Shown here: one piece after another, positions 8,882 through 17,233 of the stretch
Position numbering within the stretch: the stretch's first letter is position 1
Layout of the letters: each line of letters starts with the position of its first letter
Source of the DNA: Burkholderiaceae bacterium
GTDB taxonomy: Bacteria; Pseudomonadota; Gammaproteobacteria; Burkholderiales; Burkholderiaceae_C
Assembly (NCBI GenBank): GCA_030123545.1
Contig: CP126124.1
Coordinates: 1,736,001 to 1,800,000, forward strand
DNA: 64,000 nt
Reading direction: 5' to 3'
Made by a program: the position numbers and the translations under genes
Notes under the pieces: generated by a model
The model's input: the letters and a program-made list of their open reading frames with translations, nothing else
What the model was told of the DNA's origin: nothing
Databases searched by the model: none

Positions 8882-9451
8882 ATGGTGGCGCGTCTGGTGC
8901 TGGCACTGCTGCTCGGTCTGGCGGCGGGGAGCGCGTTCGGCGAGCAGGTGCTGCAGTCCGATCCGAACCATACGTTCGCGTGGTTCGAATACGATCACCT
9001 CGGCCTTAGCACGCAGCGCGACCGGTTCGACAAGGTCGACGCGACCGTGCATCTCGACGCGAGCAACCATACCGGCAGCGTACAGGCGCGCATCGCGGTC
9101 GATTCGTTGTCCACCGGCTCCTCGTTCTTCAACAAGATGCTGCTGAGTGATGTGTTCTTCGACGCGGCGAAGTACCCGGAGATCCGCTACGAGTCGACCG
9201 CGTTTCACTTCGGCCGGTTCGACGATGTGACGCAGATCGACGGCAACCTGACGGTCAAGGGCATCACCCGCCCGGTGACGCTCACCGTATCCAACTACAA
9301 GTGCATGCTCGATCCGCTGGTGCACCGGCCGATCTGCGGATTGAACGCGGCTGCCCGGATCAGGCGCAGCGACTTCGACCTGGGCAAGTACATCCCGTTC
9401 GTCAGCAACCGCGTGACCCTGTATGTGTCGATCGAGGCGATCGAGCATTGA
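8882..9451 (+). CDS. YceI-family periplasmic lipocalin-like protein (second copy)
   Basis: A 189-residue YceI protein with an N-terminal signal peptide (about residues 1-20). Family segments include HTFAWFEYDHLG near the start, FFDAAKYPEIRYES in the middle and LTVKGITRPVTLTV. It differs strongly from the preceding YceI, so this is an old duplication, not a recent one. It begins three bases after the first copy ends and closes the b561-YceI-YceI operon; a GC-rich repeat follows directly. Confidence 0.9.
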   Translation: MVARLVLALLLGLAAGSAFGEQVLQSDPNHTFAWFEYDHLGLSTQRDRFDKVDATVHLDASNHTGSVQARIAVDSLSTGSSFFNKMLLSDVFFDAAKYPEIRYESTAFHFGRFDDVTQIDGNLTVKGITRPVTLTVSNYKCMLDPLVHRPICGLNAAARIRRSDFDLGKYIPFVSNRVTLYVSIEAIEH

Positions 9452-9560
9452 AGTGACCCACCCCCAGTCTTCGCGCACTGCGTGTCGCTTCGCCAGCCCC
9501 CTGCGAGGGGGCACATCCTGCGGCCTGGCAAAGCCAGTTCCGCGGATGTTCCCGCATGGA
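9452..9560. repeat. REP-like GC-rich intergenic repeat
   Basis: The sequence after the second YceI gene has the style of interspersed repeats I recall from Comamonadaceae: CCACCCCCAG, then CGCACTGCGTGTCGCTTCGC, then the hairpin CCCCCTGCGAGGGGG, then a larger inverted repeat (CATCCTGCGG ... CCGCGGATG). It may also end transcription of the b561-YceI operon. No second copy was seen in this window, so the repeat call rests on recollection and structure. Confidence 0.5.
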
Positions 9561-9652
9561 CTGCTCCGCGATCCCTTGCTCTTTTGCGTTTCGTACGACG
9601 CGCCCTTATCGTTCATACTTGCGGTCCGCGACTGTCCATTGCCGTGCCTGCC

Positions 9653-12394
9653 GTGAGCTCTTCCGCTGTCCGATCGAACGATCCCCATCCACTGGATGCC
9701 GTCACCGGCGGCGCCTTTTCCGCGCCGACTTCGGGCGAGCGCGCGGCCCGCATCCGCGAATGGCTCGCGCGCGATCCGAGCCTGGAGCAAATGCAGGAGG
9801 TGTTCCGGCAACTCGGCGCGCGCGACAAGGGCGCGACCCGGCCGCTGAAAGAGCGGCTCGACGAGATCAAGCGCGCGCGGGGACAGGCGCTGCTGGCCGC
9901 CGAATGGGCCGATCGCGCGCGGGCGCTGCTGGCGCTGCCGCGCCTGAACATCGCCGACGCAATGGCCTGGCAGCGCGACGCGGCCAAGGCCGGGGCGCCG
10001 CTGTCGCGCGAGCCGCTGGCGGCAATCCGCTCCGAACTGGCCGAGCGGATCCGGGTCATCGAAGACTTGCAGAACCGGGCGCAGGTGCAGCGCGAGGCCG
10101 CGGTGCTGCTCGCGCAGCGCATCGAGGTGCTGTCGACCAAATCCTGGCGCGAAGCGCAGGCCAGCCTCGATGTGCTGCACGCGGACGTGCAGACCTGGCA
10201 GGCGCAGGCGCAGGCGCTGACCACGGACGCGAACTGGCCCAGCGTGGACGGCAAGTTTCCGCCGCTGCTTGAGGCCTCGACGGTGCAGTTGCTTGCGGTC
10301 TGGGACGCCTTTGCCGCCGCGTTGGCGCTGGCCGTGGCCGCCGCCGCCGATACGCTCGCCCCGTTGCCGCCGGTTCTGGTCTGGGCCAACGAGCTGCGGG
10401 CCGAACGCGGGCCGGCGCCGGAGCCGGCGCAAAGCCCCGCCGACCGCGCGGCTGACAAAGAAATGCGTGCCAAGTCCACGCTGGTTGTGCGTGAGGCGCT
10501 ATCGAATTTGCAGCAAGAGCTGGACCAGGGCCACGGCAAGGCGAGCGCGGGGGCCGCGACGGCATTGCGTGGCGCGCTCAAGGAGCATGGCCGGGCCATC
10601 GACGCGGTGCTGGAGAGCAGCGTGCATGCGGCGCTGGCCGCGGCTGGCGACCTCGAGGGCTGGCAGCGCTGGCGCGCGGATCAGTTGCGCGAGGAACTGG
10701 TGGTACGGGCCGAGGCCTTGCTGCAGCACCCGGCGGATCAGCTGCCGGCCGGGCGCAAACTGCAGGAGCAGCTGCGCCAGTTGCGCGAGCAATGGAAGCA
10801 GACCGACCAGGGCGGCGCGCCGAACCATGCGCTGTGGAAGCGCTTCGACCACGCCTGCAACGAAGCGCACAAGCTGGTCGAGGCGTGGCTCGACAAGGTC
10901 AAGGCCGAGGCGGCCGAGCACCGGGCGCAGCGGCTGGCGCTGATCGACGAGGTCCGCGCCTGGGGTAGCGCGAATGCAGGCCTGACCGACTGGAAGGCCT
11001 TCGGCCGCGCGCTGCACCAGTTCGGCGAGCGCTGGCGCACTGCCGGTCACTTGGGCGACAAGGCGTTTGCCGAACTGCAGCCGCAGTGGAAGGAGGCCAT
11101 CGGCGCCGCCGCCGCGCCGCTCGAGGCCGAGCAGCGGGCGAGCATCGAGCGCCGGCAGGCGCTGATCGAGCAGGCGGCTGTGCTCGGCGCCGCGGCGTCG
11201 CTGCGCATCGATGCGGTGCGGGCGCTGCAGCAGCGTTGGCAGGGCGAGGCGCAGGCGGTGCCGCTCGAGCGCCGGCTCGAGCAAAAACTTTGGGACGCGT
11301 TTCGCAAGCCGATCGACGATGCGTTCGCGCGCAAGACCGAGGAGCGCGAGAAGGCCGCAGCCGCGATCAGCGGACGCGACCGCGCGGTGCTGGACGCAGC
11401 GAAGGCGCTGGACGTGGCGGTCGCCGCTGCCGACGTGGCGGCGATCCGAACCGCAATGAGCGCGCTCGACGCGGCGATGCGCGTCACGGCGACCGATACC
11501 GCGCCGCAACTCGGCGCGCCCGAAGCGGCCACCGGCGCGCAACCGGCCGCCCCTGCCGAAGCCGCTCCGGTGTCAGGCGGGCGCGAGCAGGCGGCCGACG
11601 ACGTGGCGGCGCAGGCCGCCATCGCGGCGGAGCCGCAAGATGTGCCGCCGCAGCAATCGCCATCCGGCGAAGCCGTAACCGAGCCAGCGCCGTCAACGGT
11701 CCCGAGGCCAGCGCCGAAACCCGTGGTTGCAATGCGCGGCGACGACCGTCCCGGCCAGAAACGGCCAGATGCGGCGCGGCAGGTGGGCGGCTTCGGCGGC
11801 GACCGCCGCGGCGCTGCGCGTTTCGGCGAACGCGGCGGCGAACGAAGTGGCGACGGTCGGTCTGCGGTGCGCCGCGATGACGCCCGTACCGGCCGGCCAG
11901 GGGCGCCGTTTCCCGACCCGCGTGAGCGCGGCCCGCGCCTGGGCGACCAGGCGTTTCGCGTACAGCGCGATGCACGTCAGCATGCCGAACTTGCTTTGAG
12001 GAAGCTCGCGTCGCAGGCGCATGGCGAGGCACTGACGCAGTTGCTGACTGCCTGGAAGCAGCGCGACGCTAGCCAGGTGCCCGGCGCGCAGGCTCTTGGG
12101 GCCAGGGTTTCCGCTGCGGTGCGCAGTCTTTGGGTGCAGGCGCTGGCTGGGGCGTCGGTCCCGGCCGATTCGGGCGAGGCGTTGCTGCGGATCGAGATCG
12201 CGGCGGACCTGCCGACCCCCGCCGAGCATCTGGACGCCCGGCGCGCGCTGCAACTGCAACTGCTGACCCGGCGCCACGACCCGGCGCCGGTCCAGACCTG
12301 GGGTCAGGATGTCGCGCGCGTGCTGGCAGTCCCGTTCGACGCCGAATCGGCCCGCCGTTTGCAGGGCGCGCTCAAGCTGCTGCTCGGGCGTTAG
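9653..12394 (+). CDS. DUF349 domain protein
   Basis: A 913-residue, strongly charged, helical protein with several DUF349 units (a family of unknown biochemical role in proteobacteria). The N-terminal region has HPLDAVTGGAFSAPTSGERAARI, a typical opening for Burkholderiales members. Mid-protein segments rich in W, R and E repeat the DUF349 pattern. Residues about 690-770 form a low-complexity RG/D-rich linker before a C-terminal helical domain. The start is uncertain: GTG at 9653 was chosen because conservation begins there; no good ribosome site is visible and GTG at 9644 is an alternative. The 3' end overlaps the convergent DUF433 gene by 23 bases. Confidence 0.8.
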   Translation: MSSSAVRSNDPHPLDAVTGGAFSAPTSGERAARIREWLARDPSLEQMQEVFRQLGARDKGATRPLKERLDEIKRARGQALLAAEWADRARALLALPRLNIADAMAWQRDAAKAGAPLSREPLAAIRSELAERIRVIEDLQNRAQVQREAAVLLAQRIEVLSTKSWREAQASLDVLHADVQTWQAQAQALTTDANWPSVDGKFPPLLEASTVQLLAVWDAFAAALALAVAAAADTLAPLPPVLVWANELRAERGPAPEPAQSPADRAADKEMRAKSTLVVREALSNLQQELDQGHGKASAGAATALRGALKEHGRAIDAVLESSVHAALAAAGDLEGWQRWRADQLREELVVRAEALLQHPADQLPAGRKLQEQLRQLREQWKQTDQGGAPNHALWKRFDHACNEAHKLVEAWLDKVKAEAAEHRAQRLALIDEVRAWGSANAGLTDWKAFGRALHQFGERWRTAGHLGDKAFAELQPQWKEAIGAAAAPLEAEQRASIERRQALIEQAAVLGAAASLRIDAVRALQQRWQGEAQAVPLERRLEQKLWDAFRKPIDDAFARKTEEREKAAAAISGRDRAVLDAAKALDVAVAAADVAAIRTAMSALDAAMRVTATDTAPQLGAPEAATGAQPAAPAEAAPVSGGREQAADDVAAQAAIAAEPQDVPPQQSPSGEAVTEPAPSTVPRPAPKPVVAMRGDDRPGQKRPDAARQVGGFGGDRRGAARFGERGGERSGDGRSAVRRDDARTGRPGAPFPDPRERGPRLGDQAFRVQRDARQHAELALRKLASQAHGEALTQLLTAWKQRDASQVPGAQALGARVSAAVRSLWVQALAGASVPADSGEALLRIEIAADLPTPAEHLDARRALQLQLLTRRHDPAPVQTWGQDVARVLAVPFDAESARRLQGALKLLLGR

Positions 12395-12605
12395 GGAAGG
12401 AGAGCAGCGCGCGTCGGCTGTCCTGCAGAACCTTGACCGCCAGCGCTCGGGGCACCGACGGATACTGCTCCAGGTATTCGTGCAGACTGTCTCCGCGCAG
12501 CAGGAAGTCGAACAGCGACTTCACCGGGATCCGGGTGCCTACGAAACACGGCACGGCGGCAAACAGAACGTACTGGATCTGGATGGCTGAACTCATCACA
12601 GTCAT
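12372..12605 (-). CDS. DUF433 miniprotein, copy 1
   Basis: A 77-residue protein with the DUF433 core: CFVGTRIPVKSLFDFLLRGD and EYLEQYPSV. DUF433 is a small HTH-like fold found alone or as the presumed antitoxin next to PIN-like toxins; no toxin is adjacent here. ATG at 12605 has AAGGAG just upstream. It is the first of three tandem paralogues (also 12740-12949 and 13361-13564), all on the minus strand and each with its own upstream region. The 3' end runs 23 bases into the convergent DUF349 gene. Confidence 0.8.
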   Translation of the reverse strand: MTVMSSAIQIQYVLFAAVPCFVGTRIPVKSLFDFLLRGDSLHEYLEQYPSVPRALAVKVLQDSRRALLSFPNARAAA

Positions 12606-12739
12606 GGCAACGGCTCCTTGCGTCGTGGGTGAATGACGCCCGATGCTAGGCCAGCTTTCTCATGCCGCGCGCCGGGCGCGGCAATTCCGGCATGCAAAGT
12701 GGGTGCATCAGGCGCGCAGCCCGAGCCGCCACCCGACCG

Positions 12740-12949
12740 TCACCGATCCAGCAGGGCCTTGCGGCTGTCCTCCAGAACGCGGATCGCGAGGTTGTGCGAC
12801 ACCGAAGGATATTGCTCCAGATACTCGTCCAGCGTGTCGCCGGCTTCCAGGAATTCGAACATCGACTTGACCGGAATCTGGGTTCCGGCAAAGCAGGCCA
12901 CGGCATTGCCGAACAACACGGGCTGGACGCGGATTGCGGGGCTGATCAT
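12740..12949 (-). CDS. DUF433 miniprotein, copy 2
   Basis: A 69-residue DUF433 protein: CFAGTQIPVKSMFEFLEAGD, then DEYLEQYPSV and a C-terminal LEDSRKALLDR. ATG at 12949 is preferred over upstream starts because AGAGGAG lies 8 bases before it. It is about 60-65% identical to the neighbouring copies by eye, with the block EYLEQYPSV fully kept. The region upstream (about 12970-13010) is AT-rich and holds an imperfect dyad, CAACTATC ... GATAGTAGTTG, a possible operator. Confidence 0.8.
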   Translation of the reverse strand: MISPAIRVQPVLFGNAVACFAGTQIPVKSMFEFLEAGDTLDEYLEQYPSVSHNLAIRVLEDSRKALLDR

Positions 12950-13360
12950 TGCAGGCGTCTCCTCTGATCCAAAAAAACAACTATCAGGGTTTACGATAGT
13001 AGTTGATGCCTCCCGGATGTCAATTGATCTGCAGCAAGACCCGGACTGCGGCATCCATCGCCGAGTCGACCTGGCGCGTTACGCGAGCATGGGTTTGCTA
13101 TCGACCCGATAGCGCTACGCGGGGTGCCGTAACGACCTCGGCCGCATTCGCTTGCGCATCATGACCACGCGGCCGCGACGCGAACAGGCTCGCACTGTGC
13201 CAATGCGCACTTTCCGCGTGGCAATGGAACGAACAAACTTTTACGCATCCGACCGGCGGCGTGCCGTCGGGCAGCCGGTCGACTGGGTCGCCCGCAACAA
13301 GGTGCGGGCGAGGCTGCAATGGATGGGGCGGGAACGCCGAGGCTATGACCCGGCCGAAGC
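12950..13360. other. 411-base spacer between DUF433 copies 2 and 3
   Basis: No gene is supported here. It contains the AT-rich promoter-like patch upstream of copy 2 (about 12970-13010) and, at 13097-13113, the 17-bp dyad GCTATCGACCCGATAGC. The rest is ordinary GC-rich sequence with short open frames lacking ribosome sites. Confidence 0.5.
13097..13113. repeat. 17-bp dispersed dyad, intergenic copy
   Basis: GCTATCGACCCGATAGC: perfect 7-bp arms around a 3-base loop. It has the same 17-bp length and GCTA/TAGC ends as copies at 5648, 20764, 31447, 42415 and 62781. Confidence 0.5.
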
Positions 13361-13564
13361 TCAGGATTCGCGGTCCCGGATGCTGTCCTGCAGCAATTTG
13401 ACGGCGAGCTTCTGCGGCACCGACGGATACTGCTCCAGGTACTCGTCCAGCGTGCTGCCTGCATGCAGATGATCGAACAGGGTCTGGACCGGAATCTGCG
13501 TGCCGACGAAGCACGGCACCATACTGAACAACACGGGATGGAGGTGGACGGCGGAGCTGATCAT
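13361..13564 (-). CDS. DUF433 miniprotein, copy 3
   Basis: A 67-residue DUF433 protein: CFVGTQIPVQTLFDHLHAGS, DEYLEQYPSV and a shortened C-terminus (LLQDSIRDRES). The ATG at 13564 has GAAGA upstream. Like the two copies downstream of it, it has no PIN-type or other toxin neighbour. At the DNA level it resembles copy 2 closely over the EYLEQYPSV-coding segment, which supports tandem duplication. Confidence 0.78.
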   Translation of the reverse strand: MISSAVHLHPVLFSMVPCFVGTQIPVQTLFDHLHAGSTLDEYLEQYPSVPQKLAVKLLQDSIRDRES

Positions 13565-13663
13565 GGCGGGTCTTCTTCGTGCAGATCTTGTTGCAGGTGA
13601 CAGCGGGGGAAGGGATGCTAAGGCACATTCGCGGTACGCGCAAGCATCGATCCTCCGTGCCGC

Positions 13664-14479
13664 CTATCGCACTGCCGGATCCCGTCTGAAGAACGCGTCG
13701 TACAGCGGCACCAACGCCGGGAATTCCTGCTGGAACCGGTTGCGGTTGACGAAATAGGCCTCGCAGCTCACTGCAAGGAATTCGACGATTGAAGTTGCGC
13801 CATAGGAATTGAGCCACGCGCGCGGGCCGCCGAAGCGCTCGGCCTGGATCGTCTGCTCGCGAAACGCGTCGTAGGCTGGTCGCAGCGTCGTGAACCAGAG
13901 CCGGCGCGCGGCACGCGGACCGCGGGTGCCCATGAAGCCGGCCGGCAGCGGAGGGCAACCGTCGGCGCGGCTGTCCTGCATGTCGATCTTGTGGATAAAC
14001 TCGTGGATCACCACGTTGTAGCCTTGGTTTGCCAGGCTGCCCGCATGTTTGACGTCGTGCCAGTTCACCATCACCGGGCCCTTGTCCATCGCCTCGCCGG
14101 ACAAGACTTCGCGATAGCGGTGCACGATGCCGGCCGGGTCTGTGATTTCGCGCTGCGCGACCACCTCATGGCTGTGCACGACGATGCCGACGAAATCGCG
14201 GTACCAGCGCAGCGCCTGTCCACGCGCGTCGATATGCAGCAGCGGCAGACAGGCCTGAGCGGCGATCGCGACCGCGATCTGGTCGGTGATGCGCAGGCCG
14301 TGCGCGCCGTGGAATTCCTTCTGGTCCAGAAAGCGCCCTGTAAGCTGGCGCAAGCGCGAGCGTTCCGGTTCGTTCAACTGTGCAAGGAACGGGTAGCGCG
14401 CCAGCGTGTGCTGCCACAGCCCTTCGGGGATGGTGCGCGCCGGTTTGCGCAGCCAGGACCAAATGCGCGGGATGCGCAT
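13664..14479 (-). CDS. mtfA: MtfA-family zinc peptidase
   Basis: A 271-residue member of the MtfA (peptidase M90) family. In E. coli MtfA binds the glucose-PTS repressor Mlc and has aminopeptidase activity. The zinc motif HEFIH is at residues 159-163, with a further conserved Glu in the segment SIVEFLAVSCEAYF (about 235-248). The start MRIPRIWSWL at 14479 lies one base from the end of lpxH, so it is probably cotranscribed with it. Confidence 0.9.
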   Translation of the reverse strand: MRIPRIWSWLRKPARTIPEGLWQHTLARYPFLAQLNEPERSRLRQLTGRFLDQKEFHGAHGLRITDQIAVAIAAQACLPLLHIDARGQALRWYRDFVGIVVHSHEVVAQREITDPAGIVHRYREVLSGEAMDKGPVMVNWHDVKHAGSLANQGYNVVIHEFIHKIDMQDSRADGCPPLPAGFMGTRGPRAARRLWFTTLRPAYDAFREQTIQAERFGGPRAWLNSYGATSIVEFLAVSCEAYFVNRNRFQQEFPALVPLYDAFFRRDPAVR

Positions 14480-14480
14480 C

Positions 14481-15248
14481 TCAACTTGGCGGCGTGATGC
14501 GCTCGAGCCGACCGGTCTCGTCCAGCCGCAACACCTCGGCGCGCGGCGGGCGATCCTGCGCGTCCCAGTCGCTGAGCACCACGCGGCGCAGGCCGCCGCC
14601 GAGGTCATGGTCGGCGGGGCGGTGTGTGTGGCCGTGGATCAGCGTGGTCGCCCGCGCCGCCTGCAGCCAGCGCCGCGCGGCATTCGCATCGACGTCGCCG
14701 TAGCCTTCGGTGCGCTTGCGCGTTTCGCTATGCACGCGGATCGTCTGCGCGATCGCGCGCCGCTCGGCCACCGGCTTGGCCAGAAAGTCGCGCTGCCAGA
14801 TCGGATCACGCACCTGCTCGCGGTATGCGAGGTACTCGGTATCGTCAAGGCACAACGCATCGCCGTGGCTCAGCAGCCAGCGCTGTCCGGCGAAGCCGAG
14901 CACGGTCGGGTCCGCCAGCAAGACGACTTTGCAGGAGTCCAGGAAGCGCGAGCCGACCAGGAAGTCGCGATTGCCATGCATGAAGAACAGCGGCCGATGC
15001 GCGGCGGCCGCGCGCAACGCGTCGGCGCAGCCGAGTTCGAAATCGCCTGCCGCGTCGTCGCCGATCCACAGCTCGAACAGATCGCCCAGGATGAACAGCG
15101 CATCGGCATCACAGCGCTGCAGGTAGTGCTGCCAAGCCTGCACGGTGGCCGGGTCGTCCGCGCGCAGGTGCAGGTCGGACGCGAATTCGACGCGGGCCCA
15201 GCCTGCGTCGGCGGCCCGTTCCGCGAAAGCGGGCACGGCCAGCGTCAT
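14481..15248 (-). CDS. lpxH: UDP-2,3-diacylglucosamine diphosphatase
   Basis: LpxH splits UDP-2,3-diacylglucosamine to lipid X in the lipid A pathway, at the inner face of the inner membrane. The calcineurin-type metal motifs appear in order: ASDLHL (Asp25, His27), GDLFELW, GNRDFL, LSHGD and HGHTHRP. At 255 residues it is slightly long because of an N-terminal extension before VEFASDLHL. It is followed by mtfA and preceded by ppiB with an 11-base gap, an lpxH-ppiB order common in proteobacteria. Confidence 0.95.
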   Translation of the reverse strand: MTLAVPAFAERAADAGWARVEFASDLHLRADDPATVQAWQHYLQRCDADALFILGDLFELWIGDDAAGDFELGCADALRAAAAHRPLFFMHGNRDFLVGSRFLDSCKVVLLADPTVLGFAGQRWLLSHGDALCLDDTEYLAYREQVRDPIWQRDFLAKPVAERRAIAQTIRVHSETRKRTEGYGDVDANAARRWLQAARATTLIHGHTHRPADHDLGGGLRRVVLSDWDAQDRPPRAEVLRLDETGRLERITPPS

Positions 15249-15259
15249 CGCAGGTGGCG

Positions 15260-15769
15260 TCAGCCGAGCACGACGGCCTTTTCGATCACCACGTCGTCGT
15301 TCGGCACGTCGTCGTGGTAGCCGCGCCGGCCGGTCTTCACGGCCTTGATGCGGTCGACCACATCGTTGCCTGCCACCACCTTGCCGAACACCGCGTAGCC
15401 CCAGCCCTGCGCGCTGGGCGCGGAGTGGTTGAGGAAGCCGTTGTCAGCCACGTTGATGAAGAATTGCGCGGTGGCCGAATGCGGGTCGCCGGTGCGCGCC
15501 ATCGCAACGGTGTACCTGTCGTTCTTCAGGCCGTTGTTGGCTTCGTTCTCGATCGGCTGGCCCGTGGCCTTCTGCTTCATGCCCGGTTCGAAACCGCCAC
15601 CCTGGATCATGAAGTTTCCGATCACGCGGTGGAACACCGTGTTGTCGTAGTGTCCCTGGCGCACGTAGCCGAGGAAGTTGGCCACCGTGTTCGGCGCCTT
15701 GTCCTGATCGAGTTCCAGCGTGATGACGCCGTGGCCGGCGATATGCAGTTCGACTTGTGGATTGCTCAT
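15260..15769 (-). CDS. ppiB: cytoplasmic cyclophilin-type peptidyl-prolyl isomerase
   Basis: A 169-residue cyclophilin without a signal peptide (starts MSNPQVELHIAGHGVI). The cyclophilin core is intact: NFLGYVRQGHYDNTVFHRVI, NFMIQGGG, MARTGDPHSATAQFFINV and the GYAVFGKVV segment. It should accelerate prolyl isomerisation in the cytoplasm. A second, exported cyclophilin gene lies 3 bases upstream on the same strand. Confidence 0.93.
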   Translation of the reverse strand: MSNPQVELHIAGHGVITLELDQDKAPNTVANFLGYVRQGHYDNTVFHRVIGNFMIQGGGFEPGMKQKATGQPIENEANNGLKNDRYTVAMARTGDPHSATAQFFINVADNGFLNHSAPSAQGWGYAVFGKVVAGNDVVDRIKAVKTGRRGYHDDVPNDDVVIEKAVVLG

Positions 15770-15772
15770 GGT

Positions 15773-16402
15773 CTATTTCAACAGATGTGCTGAGTTGATG
15801 ACGACGGCCTGGCGCGGCACGTCGGTGGGAAACGGCCCGCCCGGACCGGTTGGCGCGCCGGCGATCTTGTCGACCACCGTCATGCCGGACACGACGCGCC
15901 CGAACACCGCGTAGCCGGGTGACGCCTGCGACGGATCGAGGAACGCATTGTCGTGCACATTGATGAAGAACTGCGCGGTCGCGGAATCCGGGTCGCTGGT
16001 GCGCGCCATTGCCAGCGTGCCGGCGGTGTTGCGCAGGCCGCCACGCTGTTCGGCCGTGCGCGCCTCGTTCGGGATCGGCGCATGGGTGGGCCGCTCCGCA
16101 TACTGGCGATCGTAGCCGCCGCCCTGGATCATGAAGTTCTTGATCACGCGGTGAAAGAGGGTGCCGTCATAGTGGCCTTCCTTCACGTAGCGCAGGAAGT
16201 TCGCGACGGTCTTCGGCGCCGCATCCGGATAGAGCTCGACCACGAAGTCGCCCATCGTCGTCGCGAACGCAACCCTCGGGTTGGCTGTTGCAGCGCTCGG
16301 TTTCGATTGCCCAAGCGCACGCAGCGCGGGCCAGCCCGCGAATGCGACGACGGCCGCGGCCAGCAGGCTGCGCCGTGAACGGCGCCGATCGATCGGTTTC
16401 AT
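15773..16402 (-). CDS. exported cyclophilin-type peptidyl-prolyl isomerase
   Basis: A 209-residue cyclophilin with an N-terminal export signal: RRRSRRSLLAAAVVAFAG, whose twin arginines and hydrophobic stretch look like a Tat-type or Sec signal. The mature domain has NFLRYVKEGHYDGTLFHRVI, NFMIQGGG and MARTSDPDSATAQFFINV. ATG at 16402 was chosen because GGAAG lies 8 bases upstream; a GTG at 16417 is possible. It probably forms an operon with ppiB and lpxH, giving one cyclophilin to each side of the inner membrane. Confidence 0.9.
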   Translation of the reverse strand: MKPIDRRRSRRSLLAAAVVAFAGWPALRALGQSKPSAATANPRVAFATTMGDFVVELYPDAAPKTVANFLRYVKEGHYDGTLFHRVIKNFMIQGGGYDRQYAERPTHAPIPNEARTAEQRGGLRNTAGTLAMARTSDPDSATAQFFINVHDNAFLDPSQASPGYAVFGRVVSGMTVVDKIAGAPTGPGGPFPTDVPRQAVVINSAHLLK

Positions 16403-16447
16403 CACTGCATCTTCCACGAGAAGCCCGTCGCTGCGATCGACGGCCGC

Positions 16448-17044
16448 CTACTCGGCGGCGCTCGCCTTGGCGGCCGGTCCTGGCGGGGTCGCGGCCGGCA
16501 TCACGGCCGGCTTTTGCGCCTTTGCCGGGAACAGGCTGCGGATCACCGCCAGCTTGGGCGCGGCGCTGGCCTGGGTAGCCGCGTCCAGCGCAATCGCCTT
16601 CGCGTACGACTCGGCTGCCAGTCGTGCGTAGACGTCGCCCAGGTTTTCGTAGGCGAGTGCGTAACGCGGATTCGTGCGCACCGCCATCTCGAGCGCGTTG
16701 CGGGCGCGGTCGTACTCGCCGCGGCTCGCGTAGAGCGCGGCCAGGTTGTTGTACGGCTCCGGCAGCTCGGGGTAGTCCTGGGTCAGCTGCGTGTAGATCG
16801 CGATCGCCGCGTCGGTCTTGCCGGTGTCGGCCTCGATCACCGCCTTGATGAAGCGCATCTGCGGGTCGCGCGGATTCGTCGCGAGGTAGCTGTCGGCCTT
16901 GGCCAGCGCCTCGGCCGGCTTGCCGGAGCGCGCGAGCCGGTTCACGTCGGCGTAGTCGTCGGCATGCGCGGCCGGCAGCGCGAACAGCATCGCCGCGACG
17001 ACGCCGGCAAGCAGCGGAGACGGAACGCGGCGGAGGGTTTTCAT
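16448..17044 (-). CDS. exported tetratricopeptide-repeat protein
   Basis: A 198-residue protein with a signal peptide (cleavage near residue 28, after AAHA) and about three TPR units from residue 30 to 145, including the diagnostic PEPYNNLAALYASRGEYDRA-type helix pair. The C-terminal 40 residues are Ala/Pro-rich and disordered-looking. It lies 45 bases upstream of the exported cyclophilin on the same strand, so it may present or scaffold envelope substrates for it; that is inference. Divergent from cysS. Confidence 0.85.
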   Translation of the reverse strand: MKTLRRVPSPLLAGVVAAMLFALPAAHADDYADVNRLARSGKPAEALAKADSYLATNPRDPQMRFIKAVIEADTGKTDAAIAIYTQLTQDYPELPEPYNNLAALYASRGEYDRARNALEMAVRTNPRYALAYENLGDVYARLAAESYAKAIALDAATQASAAPKLAVIRSLFPAKAQKPAVMPAATPPGPAAKASAAE

Positions 17045-17233
17045 GGCGCCTTGAGGGCGATGCGCAGTGACGCCCGCTGATCGGGGCTATATACTGCATT
17101 CGATTGTATCTGAGGGGTTCGCGCGGGCCTTGTCGTGAACGAAAGAAGCATCAGGCCGAGGCAATACCGAAGCAATGGACCGGCCCGGAGCACAACCGCG
17201 TGACCCAAAGGCCAGCGACCCGCACCCCGACTC

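Noticed and set aside
13098..13958. Long minus-strand frame over DUF433 copy 3 and the 3' end of mtfA
   Set aside because: It overlaps two better-supported genes in another frame and has shadow-type composition.
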